Position numbers and translations under genes: made by a program
Notes under the pieces: model-generated
What the model was told of the DNA's origin: nothing
The model's input: the letters and a program-made list of their open reading frames with translations, nothing else
The model's database searches: none
Source: Taeniopygia guttata
Lineage: Eukaryota > Chordata > Aves > Passeriformes > Estrildidae
DNA: 64,000 nucleotides
Direction of reading: 5' to 3'
Assembly (NCBI RefSeq): GCF_048771995.1
Contig: NC_133036.1
Coordinates: 17,887,001-17,951,000 of the forward strand
In this document: positions 36,341 to 46,342 of the stretch, in pieces
How the letters are laid out: each line of letters starts with the position of its first letter
Position numbering within the stretch: position 1 is the first letter of the stretch

Positions 36341-39300
36341 CAGAACACAAACAACACTAAATTAAATCCTTTGGAATAATAGAACATGGCAGCACAGTCC
36401 AATTTTCTGTTTGCAGTGAATCCCAGCATTTAAGTGTACCTTCCTTGCATCCAAGCTAGTGCTTAATAATTACTAGTGTATGACTCCTATTTGCTAGTGT
36501 TACTTAAACAATAAAAACAACTCAGTGTCATTTTCTCTCTTCCTCATTACTCCTAAAAACACAAATTCTAAGTTTGCTTTTCTATGTCACAGTGCTCTTG
36601 ACTGAACTTCCCAAAGAAAAGGCTCTCCTGGGGGGAATAGCTTTTGGCTGGGTTGGTAGCAGAGAGGAAGTTTTAACTGCACCAAGTCTCAAAAGTTGTG
36701 TAATGCTGGGTTCCAGCATTCAGGCCCAGTTTAGTGAATTGCAATGTGTGTCCAGCTGAAGGGAAACAGCCCCTGTGTCCACAGCATTTGTAAATCCTGC
36801 CTTTGGAATACTGGCTTTAATTTCCAGTGCTGGGAGGCTGCTCAGACTGGAGAGCTTTGGAGGATGAGCAACAGAAGCTGTAAGGGGATTAATAAAGGGA
36901 GATTATGAGTACTAAATATGCACTTCTTGGTCAAAGAATGACTAAGGGGGATATACTAATTATCTCCCAGTATTACAGAACTGCAAACTTCAAAGAAGGA
37001 AAGCCATTGTTTCACACTGTCACAAGGTATAGAACTAGGATTAATGAGGTGAGATTTAACAAAGGAAAATGTAAGCTCAATATCTTCCAAATCAGAGATT
37101 AGTCAAAGGAACGCTTTGCCAAAGAATTAAAACAGTGGTATCTTAACTCTTCCATCAGAAGAGGGCAAGGTTAGAGGCAACAAAATTAATTACTTTTCCC
37201 AAAATTGAAACTTTTCTCTAAATTCAAGAACCATGTACGCAAGTTGGGCCTAGAATTTAGGGAGGAATAGGAAAGTTTCTTTTATTTTTAAAATTTTCAA
37301 TTTGTCTCCTTGATAAGAGGCTATGATAATGAAGTGCTCAATTCTAAGAGATTATTTCTATCACTAAAGCACTTAAAGTATATGAAATGCCTATATAATA
37401 AATGCAACAATTTCATTCCTGGTCTTAGTAAAATGCTATTGAGACAACTGATTTCAAATTAGGTTTGGCCAACTGTGTGTGTAAGACAGATATAAAAATC
37501 ACAAAAAAAAAAAGGAAAAGGGAAAAATAAGTTTGCCTGTACTACTCTGTTACACATTCAATTCTTTCACAATATTCCAGTCTCCTGTGACTGGTATTTC
37601 TGGAACGTGTGGGGCATCAAGTAGGGTCCAGCCATATCTCTGTAAAAATCGAGTTAGGAAGGATGTGACACAGACACGTTGTTCTTTACAAAAGAGAAAC
37701 GTGAATTGCACTACTCCAGTCTGGACATAATGACAGCACGAACACGAATCCTGACATATGCATGTGAGAGCACACATTTTAGTCTGGTCACATCCCTGAA
37801 GTGGTAATAAGATACCCTGATAATGTGTCAGATGTCAGGCTCAAAGCCCTGCTCCTCACCGAGCAGTGTCTGACCAGGCAGACAAGTGCCACCAATGGAG
37901 GTGGCCATGTGAGCAGCATTCCTGAGCAGGACAGCAGCCTTTCCAAAATGAAACCCGTGAAAGTTAAAGGACATCCCTAATTGAGGCTCCCACAGGCATT
38001 TTCTTTCCCAGAAAATGCTGAAGTGAAAGTTGCTGGCACAGGCAGCCACGTTACTGATCTTTGTCCCAGCAGTGGCTCTCAGAGCAAAGTGCCTGGAGCT
38101 GAGAGAAAGCAGCAGGTTCCTTGGAGAACCAAAAGCGAGTCTGCAGCCCCTGAGGTCCATATGGCAAGAAACAAAGTGATCCTTGTGTTCATCAAGGTAA
38201 GTGATGCAGAGGCCCTGCTTCCTGAGGCTGCAGCTGTCCCCTGAGCATGGCAAGTGTGCCTGAGGGGGCTGCTGGAGAACAAACCTGTGTTCTGCAGGAG
38301 ACCCTCGCACCCTGGGTGCCTGAGGCACCAGCACTGTAAAATGATGCAACTAAAAGATATATTATACATGAAAAGGGCTGGAGTAAGGTTGAAAGTGTTA
38401 GCATTCAGGAACACACATAATCACAGGCTATGATTATCTGCAGGTGCTTTTACTGAGAGCTCTGGGAATCAGGGCTACAGACCCAAATCTGACTCTGACA
38501 CGGCTTTCAAGCTGAACATATTTTATATTCTATCATTATATAACTTACATATTAACTATTAAACTTATATTGTTCTATTGTATACATTGACTTTATTCAA
38601 GCACGAGTTTCTTGTGATCTTTCTTAGTCCCCTGACCACAGTTTCTCATGATTATTCTTACGATTAAACAGCAATTATATTTAATTACTAAACAACCATC
38701 ACATCTAACAATTATATCATTTATGATGTACTAGCTACACAGGTGCAGTTCTAGCAAGGTACAAAGTCTTCATGTACTTAGGGTATTTATTTCCTTTTCA
38801 GGGCCCACTAAGCTTAATTTTCCTTTTAACCCTAAATCCCCATGATTTAAAAACCCCTTTACTATCAAAAGGACAAGTGAAAGGAAAGGAGAAGAACAAC
38901 TTTCAAATGTTTAATTTCATAGCCTCAGCTTTCCTTAAATATATTTTGTTTATATGCAATATGACTGTGTATATAAAATAGTAAAATATTTATTACAATG
39001 CTCTGCTGGTATATAAATCAGTGATACACTTTTACAACAGTGACAACAAGTTATCCTTATAGACATTGAGTGTTTATGCACACACACATCACTTTTGATG
39101 TACAAACTCAGAGCAGACCTGATTTTAAGAGGGGTAATGAAAAAGCAATAACTTAGCTGGTTGGAGCTACAGACACCAGGACTATGAAATGATTTAGCAG
39201 GATGCTGGAAAGTAATCTGCTACTTGCAAAAATATTGAACTTATATTTAATACACTGGAGCTATTGGGACTTCAGACTACCAGAAACATTCCCCGCTAGT

Positions 39301-39590
39301 GAGTCAGGGCTTGTTAATAGTCCATACAAATGCAAGCTAGTCAGAGAGACCAGACTTCCCCATGGTAAAAGTGTGAGGGGATAAAAGGGGTTTCTCCTCT
39401 CAGGCACCAGCTTGAGCTGAGATTTTATTTAGTTATTGTACCAGGATTAAATCATTTTAAGGATCAGGATGTCTGAGACTGTGGCATGGGAAACCTGGGT
39501 CGAGCTGGTGATGAAACCTGGTGTGGGTGTGGGGGCAGCAGCTGCCCAGGGCTGGGTCCCAACTCAGTGGGATTGCCAGAGGAACCCCTG
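36341..39590. other. Unique non-coding DNA, very AT-rich at 38.5-39.1 kb
   Basis: No gene is recognised. A consensus donor (CATCAAG|GTAAGTG) at 38,196 ends a frame at 37,981-38,244, but no good acceptor precedes it and a 173-codon minus frame overlaps it. The segment 38,510-38,620 is extremely AT-rich, with an inverted AATAAA (ACTTTATTCAAGC). It might be the remnant of another LTR, but I cannot support that. Confidence 0.45.
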
Positions 39591-40020
39591 TGTGATGGAT
39601 GAGTAACGAGATGGTTGACTCTCACAATTAAAAGGCGAATATTATGTATATGTTAAGAGAAGTTTTACAGATTTATAGTTATGTTTCACCCCCTTGCATT
39701 GTTATCAGGGGTGGCCTGGGTTCAGGACATTTGGGAGGGTTGGCTCGTTACTATGGCAGCACCTGATCTCCAATCAAGGTGTCAGGAAGTGATCTCCACC
39801 ACAAACGGGACAGTGAAGAAGGAGCCAATGGACAGAATTTTGTGAGGAGCTAAAGGGTTAAAAGGCAAAACCTTCATTGTGTGGATGAGCACATGGTGAC
39901 AAAAATCCTCCACTCCCAACACTGTGTAATATTTTCTCTATTCAGTCTTTCTTCTGTTGTATTTTTGATAAGGTTTTACTAAACGTTTTACATTTCTGGA
40001 AGTGAGTAGCATTTCCCACA
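39591..40020 (+). mobile_element. Solo LTR, inverted-pair family, copy A (plus strand)
   Basis: The unit begins TGTGATGGATGAGTAACGAG and ends AGTGAGTAGCATTTCCCACA. CCTG stands directly on both sides (39,587-39,590 and 40,021-40,024), a perfect 4-bp target duplication. Internal landmarks shared with copy B are GAGATGGTTG, CTCTCACAATTAA, CCCCCTTGCATTGTTATCAG, GTTACTATGGCA and CCAATCAAGGTG. A TATA-like TTAAAAGG lies near 39,857, and the polyadenylation signal is weak (ACTAAA). No viral interior remains. The 4-bp duplication is what gamma-retrovirus-like integrases make. Confidence 0.92.
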
Positions 40021-40129
40021 CCTGGATGGTCACATTGGGAAGTTTCCTTTACAGCTGGACCATCCCCTGGCAGAAGAAGGTGAGCACTGCTTGCACAGGG
40101 CAGTTCTGGTTTGAAAGTCTGCTTCCACT
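40021..40129. other. Short spacer between two LTRs
   Basis: Only about 110 bp of unique DNA separates copy A from the CpG-rich LTR. Confidence 0.6.
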
Positions 40130-40756
40130 TGTTATAAATGAAAATTTTGCTAGCCAAATTAAAATGAAAAATAAAATATTTATTTGCAATCAAATTTTAC
40201 CTAGCCAGCCACAAGGAAAGAACAGAGCCAAGCCCGGGGTCGGCCCTGGGTGTGCAATGAGGAGTCAGCCTCTGCAGAGGTTTTCCTCCATACCCACACT
40301 TCCATCCTGGAACAAGCGGTTTTTATAGGGAAAATTCCGCCTGAGGCCAAGATTTCGGCAGTCAGTCTTTTCTTCCATTCAGAGTTAATAATAGGTTAAT
40401 AAGATTTTCTTTTTTGGTGATGAGGAAGAACAATTCAGTGTCCGGAGTTGTTGAATCCCTTGATGAAATTTATGGGAACCTGCATTTACATGTGTCTGCC
40501 CGAGGATTTCCATGAGATCCATCCCGGGTCGTTCACACGATGATCAGCGCCTGGGGTCCCCATATCTCTCCAGACATGGCCCATCTCCATCTCCTGGCCA
40601 AGCCACATCCTTTTACTTGTAAATCAGGTTCTAATATACACCAGGTCTCACCTGCGAGGGTGGGGGGGCTAATACAAACGAGCATAATCTAACAAATACC
40701 CAATATTACACATTTCATACAAAGAACGGCGCGAATTATGTTTACTACACATAACA
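40130..40756 (-). mobile_element. CpG-rich, probably young LTR (minus strand)
   Basis: The unit is bounded by inverted TGTTAT..ATAACA termini. On the minus strand it reads TGTTATGTGTAG, a U3 of about 400 bp, a TATA box (CCTATAAAAACC, about 40,318-40,329), then AATAAATATTTT near 40,178 as polyadenylation signal and a short U5. About sixteen CpG sites lie within 630 bp, while neighbouring DNA has almost none. The flanks are CACT on the left and CGCT on the right, which would be a 4-bp duplication if the left CpG has decayed. I recognise the U3/R style from songbird LTRs but give no subfamily. Confidence 0.7.
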
Positions 40757-41430
40757 CGCTTCATCAGAGAAGGCACAAACTGTGCCTGGGGTAAAGCAAC
40801 AGCCTAGCAGAGACCTCATGGGCACTGTGAGGAAGTCCAGCTCCAGGTGCAAACCCACCAAGGCCCACAGGTACCTCCCTGTGCAATGTCTCAGGGCTGT
40901 GATTTCCAAAGGGCCCTGAGCGAACAGGATCCTCACTGAGCTGGAACTGAGCTGTGCCCTGTCACCATCCAGACACCAGCACGGCCAATAATGCCTGTCA
41001 CAGCAGAATTGGCTGCAGGAAACGTTTTCATACAGCTGAAGTAAAACATTAAGCTGCTTATGGTGAGAGCAGCTGAGCAATTCACCTGAATAAGAGCAAA
41101 ATCTCATTAGATGGAGACGGCTCTGAAGAGAGGGAGCACGGCCGGTGTCCCCCGAGCTCAGAGGGCTGAAATGCCAGGTTTGACCAGCCTGGCTCTGCAC
41201 TGACACACTGACTGCTGCAGCTGCCTGGGGAGCCAGAGCTGCCTGTGCCTTGGCTGGTGCTGCCTGCTGAGGAGGAACAGCAGAGCACCGTGTAAATGCA
41301 CCCCAGGAAAGCAGAGGTGTCATTAAATCCCTTGGATGATGTGCACATTATCCCTCCTGAGTTTGGCCCTGAATAGTACAGCTTATTATATACATTTTTT
41401 GTCAGAAATGTGAGGGGGAAAAGAGGACTT
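40757..41430. other. Unique, moderately GC-rich DNA, no gene seen
   Basis: A 192-codon minus frame (40,745-41,323) starts inside the neighbouring LTR terminus and has no recognisable domain, so I treat it as chance in GC-richer sequence. Confidence 0.5.
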
Positions 41431-41680
41431 CTGGGTTTGGGTGTGGTTTTTTTGTTTGTTTGTTTGTTTGTTTGTTTTTTTCTGGGTTTTGGGGCAGTGG
41501 GTTTGGGTTTTTTTTGTTTTTTTCTTTTTTTGTTTTGGTTTTTTTTTTTTTTGCTTGTTTTGGTGGGTTTTTTTTCTTCTTGTTGTTTGCGAGTTGTTTT
41601 GTTTTGTTTTTTGGTTTTTTGTTTCTGTTTTGGGGGTTTGTTTGATTGTTTGGGTGGTGCTATTTGTTTGCTTGTTTGAT
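41431..41680 (+). repeat. T/G-rich low-complexity tract with GTTT repeat
   Basis: About 250 nt are almost entirely T and G, including a GTTT microsatellite of about six units at 41,453-41,478. The 104-codon minus frame is Lys/Gln/Thr low complexity and not a gene. Confidence 0.93.
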
Positions 41681-42736
41681 GAGAGGTGTGATACCAACAT
41701 TTAAACCTGGAGATGTTTGTTTAATATCTGATTTTATCCTCACTGCTTTGGTGTTTTGCAATATGCCAACCAGGAACTGGAATTAGCTGCATTTCAAAGG
41801 TTATATTCATGTAGAGCTTAAAAAATACTTTGGGAGCTTCTGAAAGAAAAAGATGTGTATAAAGTGAGAATTGATATGTGAAACATCAAAATGAATTCTA
41901 TTTTTACAGCTAAGCCCTGACAAATAAGGGCTTATAACTGAACCAGTGACAGCTCCTTTGCTATTGCAACAGGTGATGAAATAGTGAATGGAATGTGAAA
42001 TTTATCATAAGACATAAAACATGTAGGAATAAGATAACCTGCAAAACCATGTTTTTTAAACATTTGCACTCTGATAAATAATTTAGGGTTTCTTTTGGTG
42101 TCCCCCCATTCACCACCTCTGTCTTTCTAATATGAGTCTTAGTAGAAAAAAGGAAAATGTTCATCCCTAGTGTGCTTGAAGCACAAATGGGAGATCACTG
42201 TAAGGAAATGCCACCCTCTTTCGATTTTAAGTGCAGTGAAAGGAATAGATAAACATCAAATAAGGGTCTCCTTTTTTTTTTATTTTTTTTTTTTCAGTGT
42301 GGGATCTAAAGGAGGGCAGATTTTGGCGGAGGTAAAGGCTGGAGCTGTCAAAGATTTCTGTCTTCCCAGCATTCCTCTCCCATTTCCCAAGGTTAAACGC
42401 ATTGCCTCAAGGCAGCTGCTTAGAATGATAAAAGGGGCACTACAGGACAGCGGTGCTCTTTGTAATGTTAATAAACCTTGATTTTGATATCAGATGCAAC
42501 CCTGGGAAAACCTGCCAGGTTTAGGCATAGCAATCTAACACTATTTAGCACAAGTTCGTGTAAAGAAGTATTAGTCTGGGAATGGTGATGGTCTAGTTTG
42601 AGTGACATATGAAAGCACCAAATGCACTCTCTGCAGTGCCAGGGAGCCAGAGCTCCTGGAAAATGGATGTGGTGTGGTTCCTGCTGGGAACTCTGCCTGG
42701 AGCCTGGGATGGGAAACCTCTGCCCAGAGCAGCGGA
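41681..42736. other. Unique DNA with a T-rich tract; candidate 3' exon listed separately
   Basis: Apart from the T-rich run at 42,271-42,294 and the candidate exon after it, nothing is recognised. Confidence 0.5.
42298..42490 (+). other. Candidate terminal exon with polyadenylation signal (unproven)
   Basis: A long T tract ending TTTTCAG makes a very strong 3' splice site at 42,297. The following frame is open for about 60 codons (GSKGGQILAEVKAGAVKDF .. LRMIKGALQDSG) to TGA at 42,479-42,481, and AATAAA overlaps its end at 42,469-42,474. The alternative is a minus-strand retroposon whose A tail is the T tract. No donor exon is seen. A poly-T next to CAG arises easily by chance. Confidence 0.15.
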
Positions 42737-43325
42737 ACACCGAATGTCCTGAGCTGGAAGGGAGCCACAGGGATCACTGACCCAGCTCCTGTCCCTGCAG
42801 ACCCCCAGGGATCACTGACCCAGCCCCTGTCCCTGCAGACCTCCAGGGATCACTGACCCAGCTCCTGTACCTGCAGACCCCCAGGGATCACTGACCCAGG
42901 CCCTGTCCCTGCAGACCCCCCAACAATCCCCCCAGGGATCACTGACCCAGCTCCTGTCCCTGCAGACCCCCAGGGATCACTGACCCAGCACCCGACGCTG
43001 CAGACCCCCCAACAATCCCCACAGGGATCACTGACCCAGCTCCTGTCCCTGCAGACCCCCAAAAATCCCCCCAGGGATCACTGACCCAGCAGTCCCTGTC
43101 CCTGCAGACCCCCAGCATCCCCCCTGTCCATCCCTGGTGTCCAAAGGCTCCTGGAGCTCTGGCAGCCTCGGGGCTGTGCCCATTCCCTGGGCAGCCTGGG
43201 CAGTGCCAGCACCTCTGGGGACACAGAACCTTCCCTGACCTCCAGCCCATCCCTGCCCTTTCACAGCTCCAGCAGCTCCCTCGGGCTCCCCGTGTGGTCC
43301 CTCCAGACCCTTCCCCATCCTTGTG
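42737..43325 (-). mobile_element. CR1 LINE 3' end carrying an internal minisatellite (minus strand)
   Basis: Left flank ACACCGAATGTCCTGAGCTG resembles the inverted CR1 terminus. Right of the array the CR1 text continues in order: TGTCCAAAGGCTCCTGGAGC, TCTGGCAGCCTCGGGGCTGT, CCATTCCCTGGGCAGCCTGG, then AGAACCTTCCCTGA and AGCAGCTCCCTCGGG. The repeated unit (42,770-43,110) is itself the CR1 segment between these two parts, so the array grew inside the element. Frames of 70-130 codons on the minus strand are shadows of the array. Confidence 0.88.
42770..43110. repeat. Minisatellite of 38- and 51-bp units, eight copies
   Basis: GGGATCACTGACCCAG recurs at 42,770, 42,808, 42,846, 42,884, 42,935, 42,973, 43,024 and 43,074. 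Spacings are 38, 38, 38, 51, 38, 51 and 50 bp. The long unit differs by about 13 extra bases (CAACAATCCCC-type insert) after CTGCAGACCCC. All units share CCAGG/CAGGGATCACTGACCCAGC..CCTGTCCCTGCAGACCCC with scattered point changes. Confidence 0.96.
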
Positions 43326-43414
43326 GCCCAAAGCATGGAAATAACTTATTGCAATAAATGCAAAGCCACGGTCATGTTGATTAGATAGCCTGGAGTTTTA
43401 CCCAGGAAGCATAG
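43326..43414. other. Short spacer
   Basis: Unique DNA between the CR1 and LTR copy B. It contains the left ATAG target copy at 43,411-43,414. Confidence 0.6.
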
Positions 43415-43803
43415 TGTGAGAAAAGACTGCTCACTCTTTAAAATTTTATTGAACAAAAACTACAATAAAAGGATTAAATAAGGAAAAATTACAGCACTGG
43501 GAGCCCCCGTGACTATCAAGCTCATGCTCCTCTTCAAAATGGATGCTCCACCTTTTATACCTCTAGCCTCTCCTAAAGTCCTTTCTGTCCAGGGGTGGAA
43601 ATCACTTTTTTACACCTTGATTTGAGGTCAGATATTACCATAGTAACAAGCCAACCCTCTCCAAGACCATCCCCTGATAACAATGCAAGGGGGAGGACAT
43701 ATTACAGTAACATAACTACACATCTACAAAACTTCCCTTAACATACATACAATGTTCACCCCTTAATTGTGAGAGCCAACCATCTCATTACCCATCTATA
43801 ACA
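43415..43803 (-). mobile_element. Solo LTR, inverted-pair family, copy B (minus strand)
   Basis: Reverse-complemented, this aligns along its whole length with copy A at 39,591-40,020. It shares GAGATGGTTGGCTCTCACAA, CCCCCTTGCATTGTTATCAG, GAGGGTTGGCTTGTTACTAT and the ATCAAGGTG block. ATAG stands on both sides (43,411-43,414 and 43,804-43,807), a perfect 4-bp target duplication. This copy keeps a good TATA box (TATAAAAGG, near 43,551-43,560 on the minus strand) and a polyadenylation signal (AATAAAAT, near 43,446). No viral interior remains. Confidence 0.93.
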
Positions 43804-45770
43804 ATAGAAACTTTATTAAACACTTTTCTCTCTAGAGTTCTACTTAAAAATGACAGATGTCTAAACTGTGTTGGCCATTAAGTCAGGCTGTCAGATATCT
43901 TAGCCAGATATTCTGAATCAGTAATAAATATGTAACTTAAAACCGCAGGGGAATGACTCAGAATAAAGTAAAATGAGGCATATTTATGATAAAGGCAGCT
44001 GTAAATGAACAATGTATTTTGGTCATGTGGAGTTTGGCAAAATGGAGTTCCAGCTTATCCTCACAAAGCAGGTCTGCCTCTGAATCCATGAGAAAACCCC
44101 CACTGCCTTGAAAGAGGTTTGGATTTCACCCACAAACTTCTGCTGAAATCTGAACAAAAGCAAAAAATATTCTGACAGTTCACCATCAGTAAAGCTGTGT
44201 ATTCTCCTCCTTCAAATTCAGCAGCAAGACCCATTCTCATAATGGGAACAGCTCCCCCAAAATGCAAAACTCATCTGTTAAAGCAATCTGAGACTGTCAG
44301 TGGTGCCCACTGTTAGCTGAATTAACCACACTGTCTGACATCCACCAGCCCACTGTGAAGGTGATTCCCAGTGCCCAGCTGGGCACACACCTGGCACCAG
44401 GGTCACTGCAGACAACAGAACACTGGGTTTTGGGAGGAAAAACATGGAGCTTGGCTTTTTAGCAAAAATGGGTTTCCCTTAACTTTGCCAAATTCTTCAT
44501 TGTTTCATGGGAAAGGTACCTGCATTATATGTTCAAATGTATATCACATAAAAATCTGTGTATTTTTAAATTAGCTTTTGAATTTGAATTGAATTTTTAG
44601 AAATTCTTTATATATCAAGATTTTTTACCCTACATTTCTAAGGAAAAAGGAAGCAATAGGAAGAGAATTAGGGAAGACACATTTATATGCTTTCTGAATT
44701 GTCTTCATAGAATACTGAATTATTTCTCTCTATTCTTCTCATGAAACTTCAAAATGAAAGGAAACAATGGGGAAGGTTTAGATATTCTAAAAGCACTTTT
44801 GAAACATATTGTTAAAGCAATACTTCAAATTTAATCTGATTTTTTTTATTCTTTTGATGACAGTAGCAAAAATCAAATAAGCAAGGGAAAGCCAATACCT
44901 AGTGATTTGAGGTTAGATTTATAAACCAGGTTACTTTCCTTTTAACCACAGAAGTCACTAAGGCTTCGTTTAATTAATAGTTTCATTGGGTACATGTGGC
45001 AGTCCATTAAGACAGTGAGTATTGGTTCCAGGTAGATATTAAGATGTATCCAAAGATTACTTTATAATAATCAGCAGCCTGCCATCCTAAATAAATACTA
45101 TGTTAGGATTTTGGATGTGGTTCCCAGCACAATCAGCAAAGGATAGTGGCTTAACATGGGATCATGCCTTGTACCATATATTCTGGTGTGGGTTTTTTTT
45201 TTTTTTTTTTTCATTAAATTCATCATGTAGAGCTCACAGTATTCCAGAACTTGGCCTGATGTTTGTCATCCTGGAAATAGGCAGGCACTATTTTGAAATT
45301 ACCCTTCTGCTCTGGAAAATTCTAATTGCTAAAGTGTACATCTTTATTTACTACCACTTCAGTGGGGGTTATTTGCTTCATCAGTGGGGATTTTTTGCTT
45401 GCTTTTCTGTCAAAATCCTTTTTTTTTAACCAAAACACAGCTTCAAATACCTTTTTGGGGCTCCTCCCAAGTGAGCTGCTGCTACTCTCCCCCTGTGCCA
45501 GCAGAAGAGTGGCAGTGGCAGTGGCAGTGGCACTGTGTGAACCTGGGCAGCTTCCAAGAGAGGATGGGGTAACAGTAGTCACAAACAAACACAGCAGAAT
45601 AAGAGCTCCTCCTTTATTCTGGAAAAGCTGGAACTTTGCTCCATCTGAAGTTTTACTCTCATCTCCAGCTATTTTCTCCTGTGGAAGCAGCAGGACACTC
45701 TGGTTGCAGCTGCTGTGCTGTTCATACTTCACACGGAGCAGTACTTTAAAACATGATCAGTACAGCAGTG

Positions 45771-45910
45771 CTACCTCTCCTTGGCAATATCCACAGGTGA
45801 ACTGCTCTTTAACAACTGCTTTAATGTCTCAACAACATCAAAGCTCTTTTTTCAGCACCTGGAACTGTTCTTTGAGCGCCTCATGTCTCTGTTGAATGCT
45901 GTCGTGAATA
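45771..45910 (-). pseudogene. Possible short coding relic, gene unknown
   Basis: On the minus strand one frame reads IQQRHEALKEQFQVLKKEL and stops. Overlapping its last codon, the next frame reads FDVVETLKQLLKSSSPVDIA, ending KER before a stop at 45,771-45,773. Both are amphipathic, coiled-coil-like and adjoin at a single-base shift, which looks like one helix broken by an indel. The plus strand of the same bases also gives a short protein-like frame after TTTTTTCAG (HLELFFERLMSLLN), so strand is not certain. I recognise no parent gene. Confidence 0.18.
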
Positions 45911-46026
45911 TACACATACACACTGTGGCTTATATTCTTATTACCTGAGTTATTTCTTATCTTTTGGGGGTTGAAAAATTTTATCACTGAAAGAGCTGGG
46001 TTTTTGATTTTGTTTTTTTTTCCCAG

Positions 46027-46342
46027 GCAATTTGATAATCATGACCATCTAGAGTCTGAGGAGTGCCAGTGGGAGATAACTAAACAGAACAATGCCCACC
46101 CACAACTTTTTCCAGCAGTGCAGCTCCATTCACTCCCCCAAAACAGGAGTGAGATGCTCGCAACAGCACTGAAAGAGAAACCAGATATTCTTCAGATGTG
46201 GCAGCTGCAGAAGAGCCTGCAGATCTCAGAACAGAAGGAATGCCAAATTCTTGGTTATGAGGAACAGCTACAATTTGTTACAGAAGCTTGTGAGAAATCC
46301 CCACCTGTGAAAATGCAGGGCTCCACTTCACATGTGGCATGA
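46027..46342 (+). other. Candidate coding exon, about 105 codons (unproven)
   Basis: A strong acceptor (TTTTGTTTTTTTTTCCCAG) at 46,026 is followed by an open frame of about 105 codons to TGA at 46,340-46,342. Its composition is rich in Gln, Glu and Lys, with helical stretches such as ILQMWQLQKSLQISEQKE. I do not recognise it. A frame of this length is not rare by chance, no donor exon is evident, and the neighbouring sequence gives no gene context. Confidence 0.18.

Noticed and set aside
37981..38244. Frame ending in a consensus donor CATCAAG|GTAAGTG
   Set aside because: No convincing acceptor before it and long overlapping frames on the other strand.
40745..41323. 192-codon minus-strand frame
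   Set aside because: Ends within the LTR terminus, has no domain, and its Ser/Cys/Ala/Leu composition is typical of GC-richer chance sequence.
41386..41700. Lys/Gln/Thr-rich minus-strand frame of 104 codons
   Set aside because: Low-complexity translation of a T/G-rich tract, with no coding features.
42770..43110. CRISPR-like array (regular repeats with spacers)
   Set aside because: The whole 38/51-bp unit is repeated, so there are no unique spacers. The sequence is CR1-derived in a vertebrate genome.
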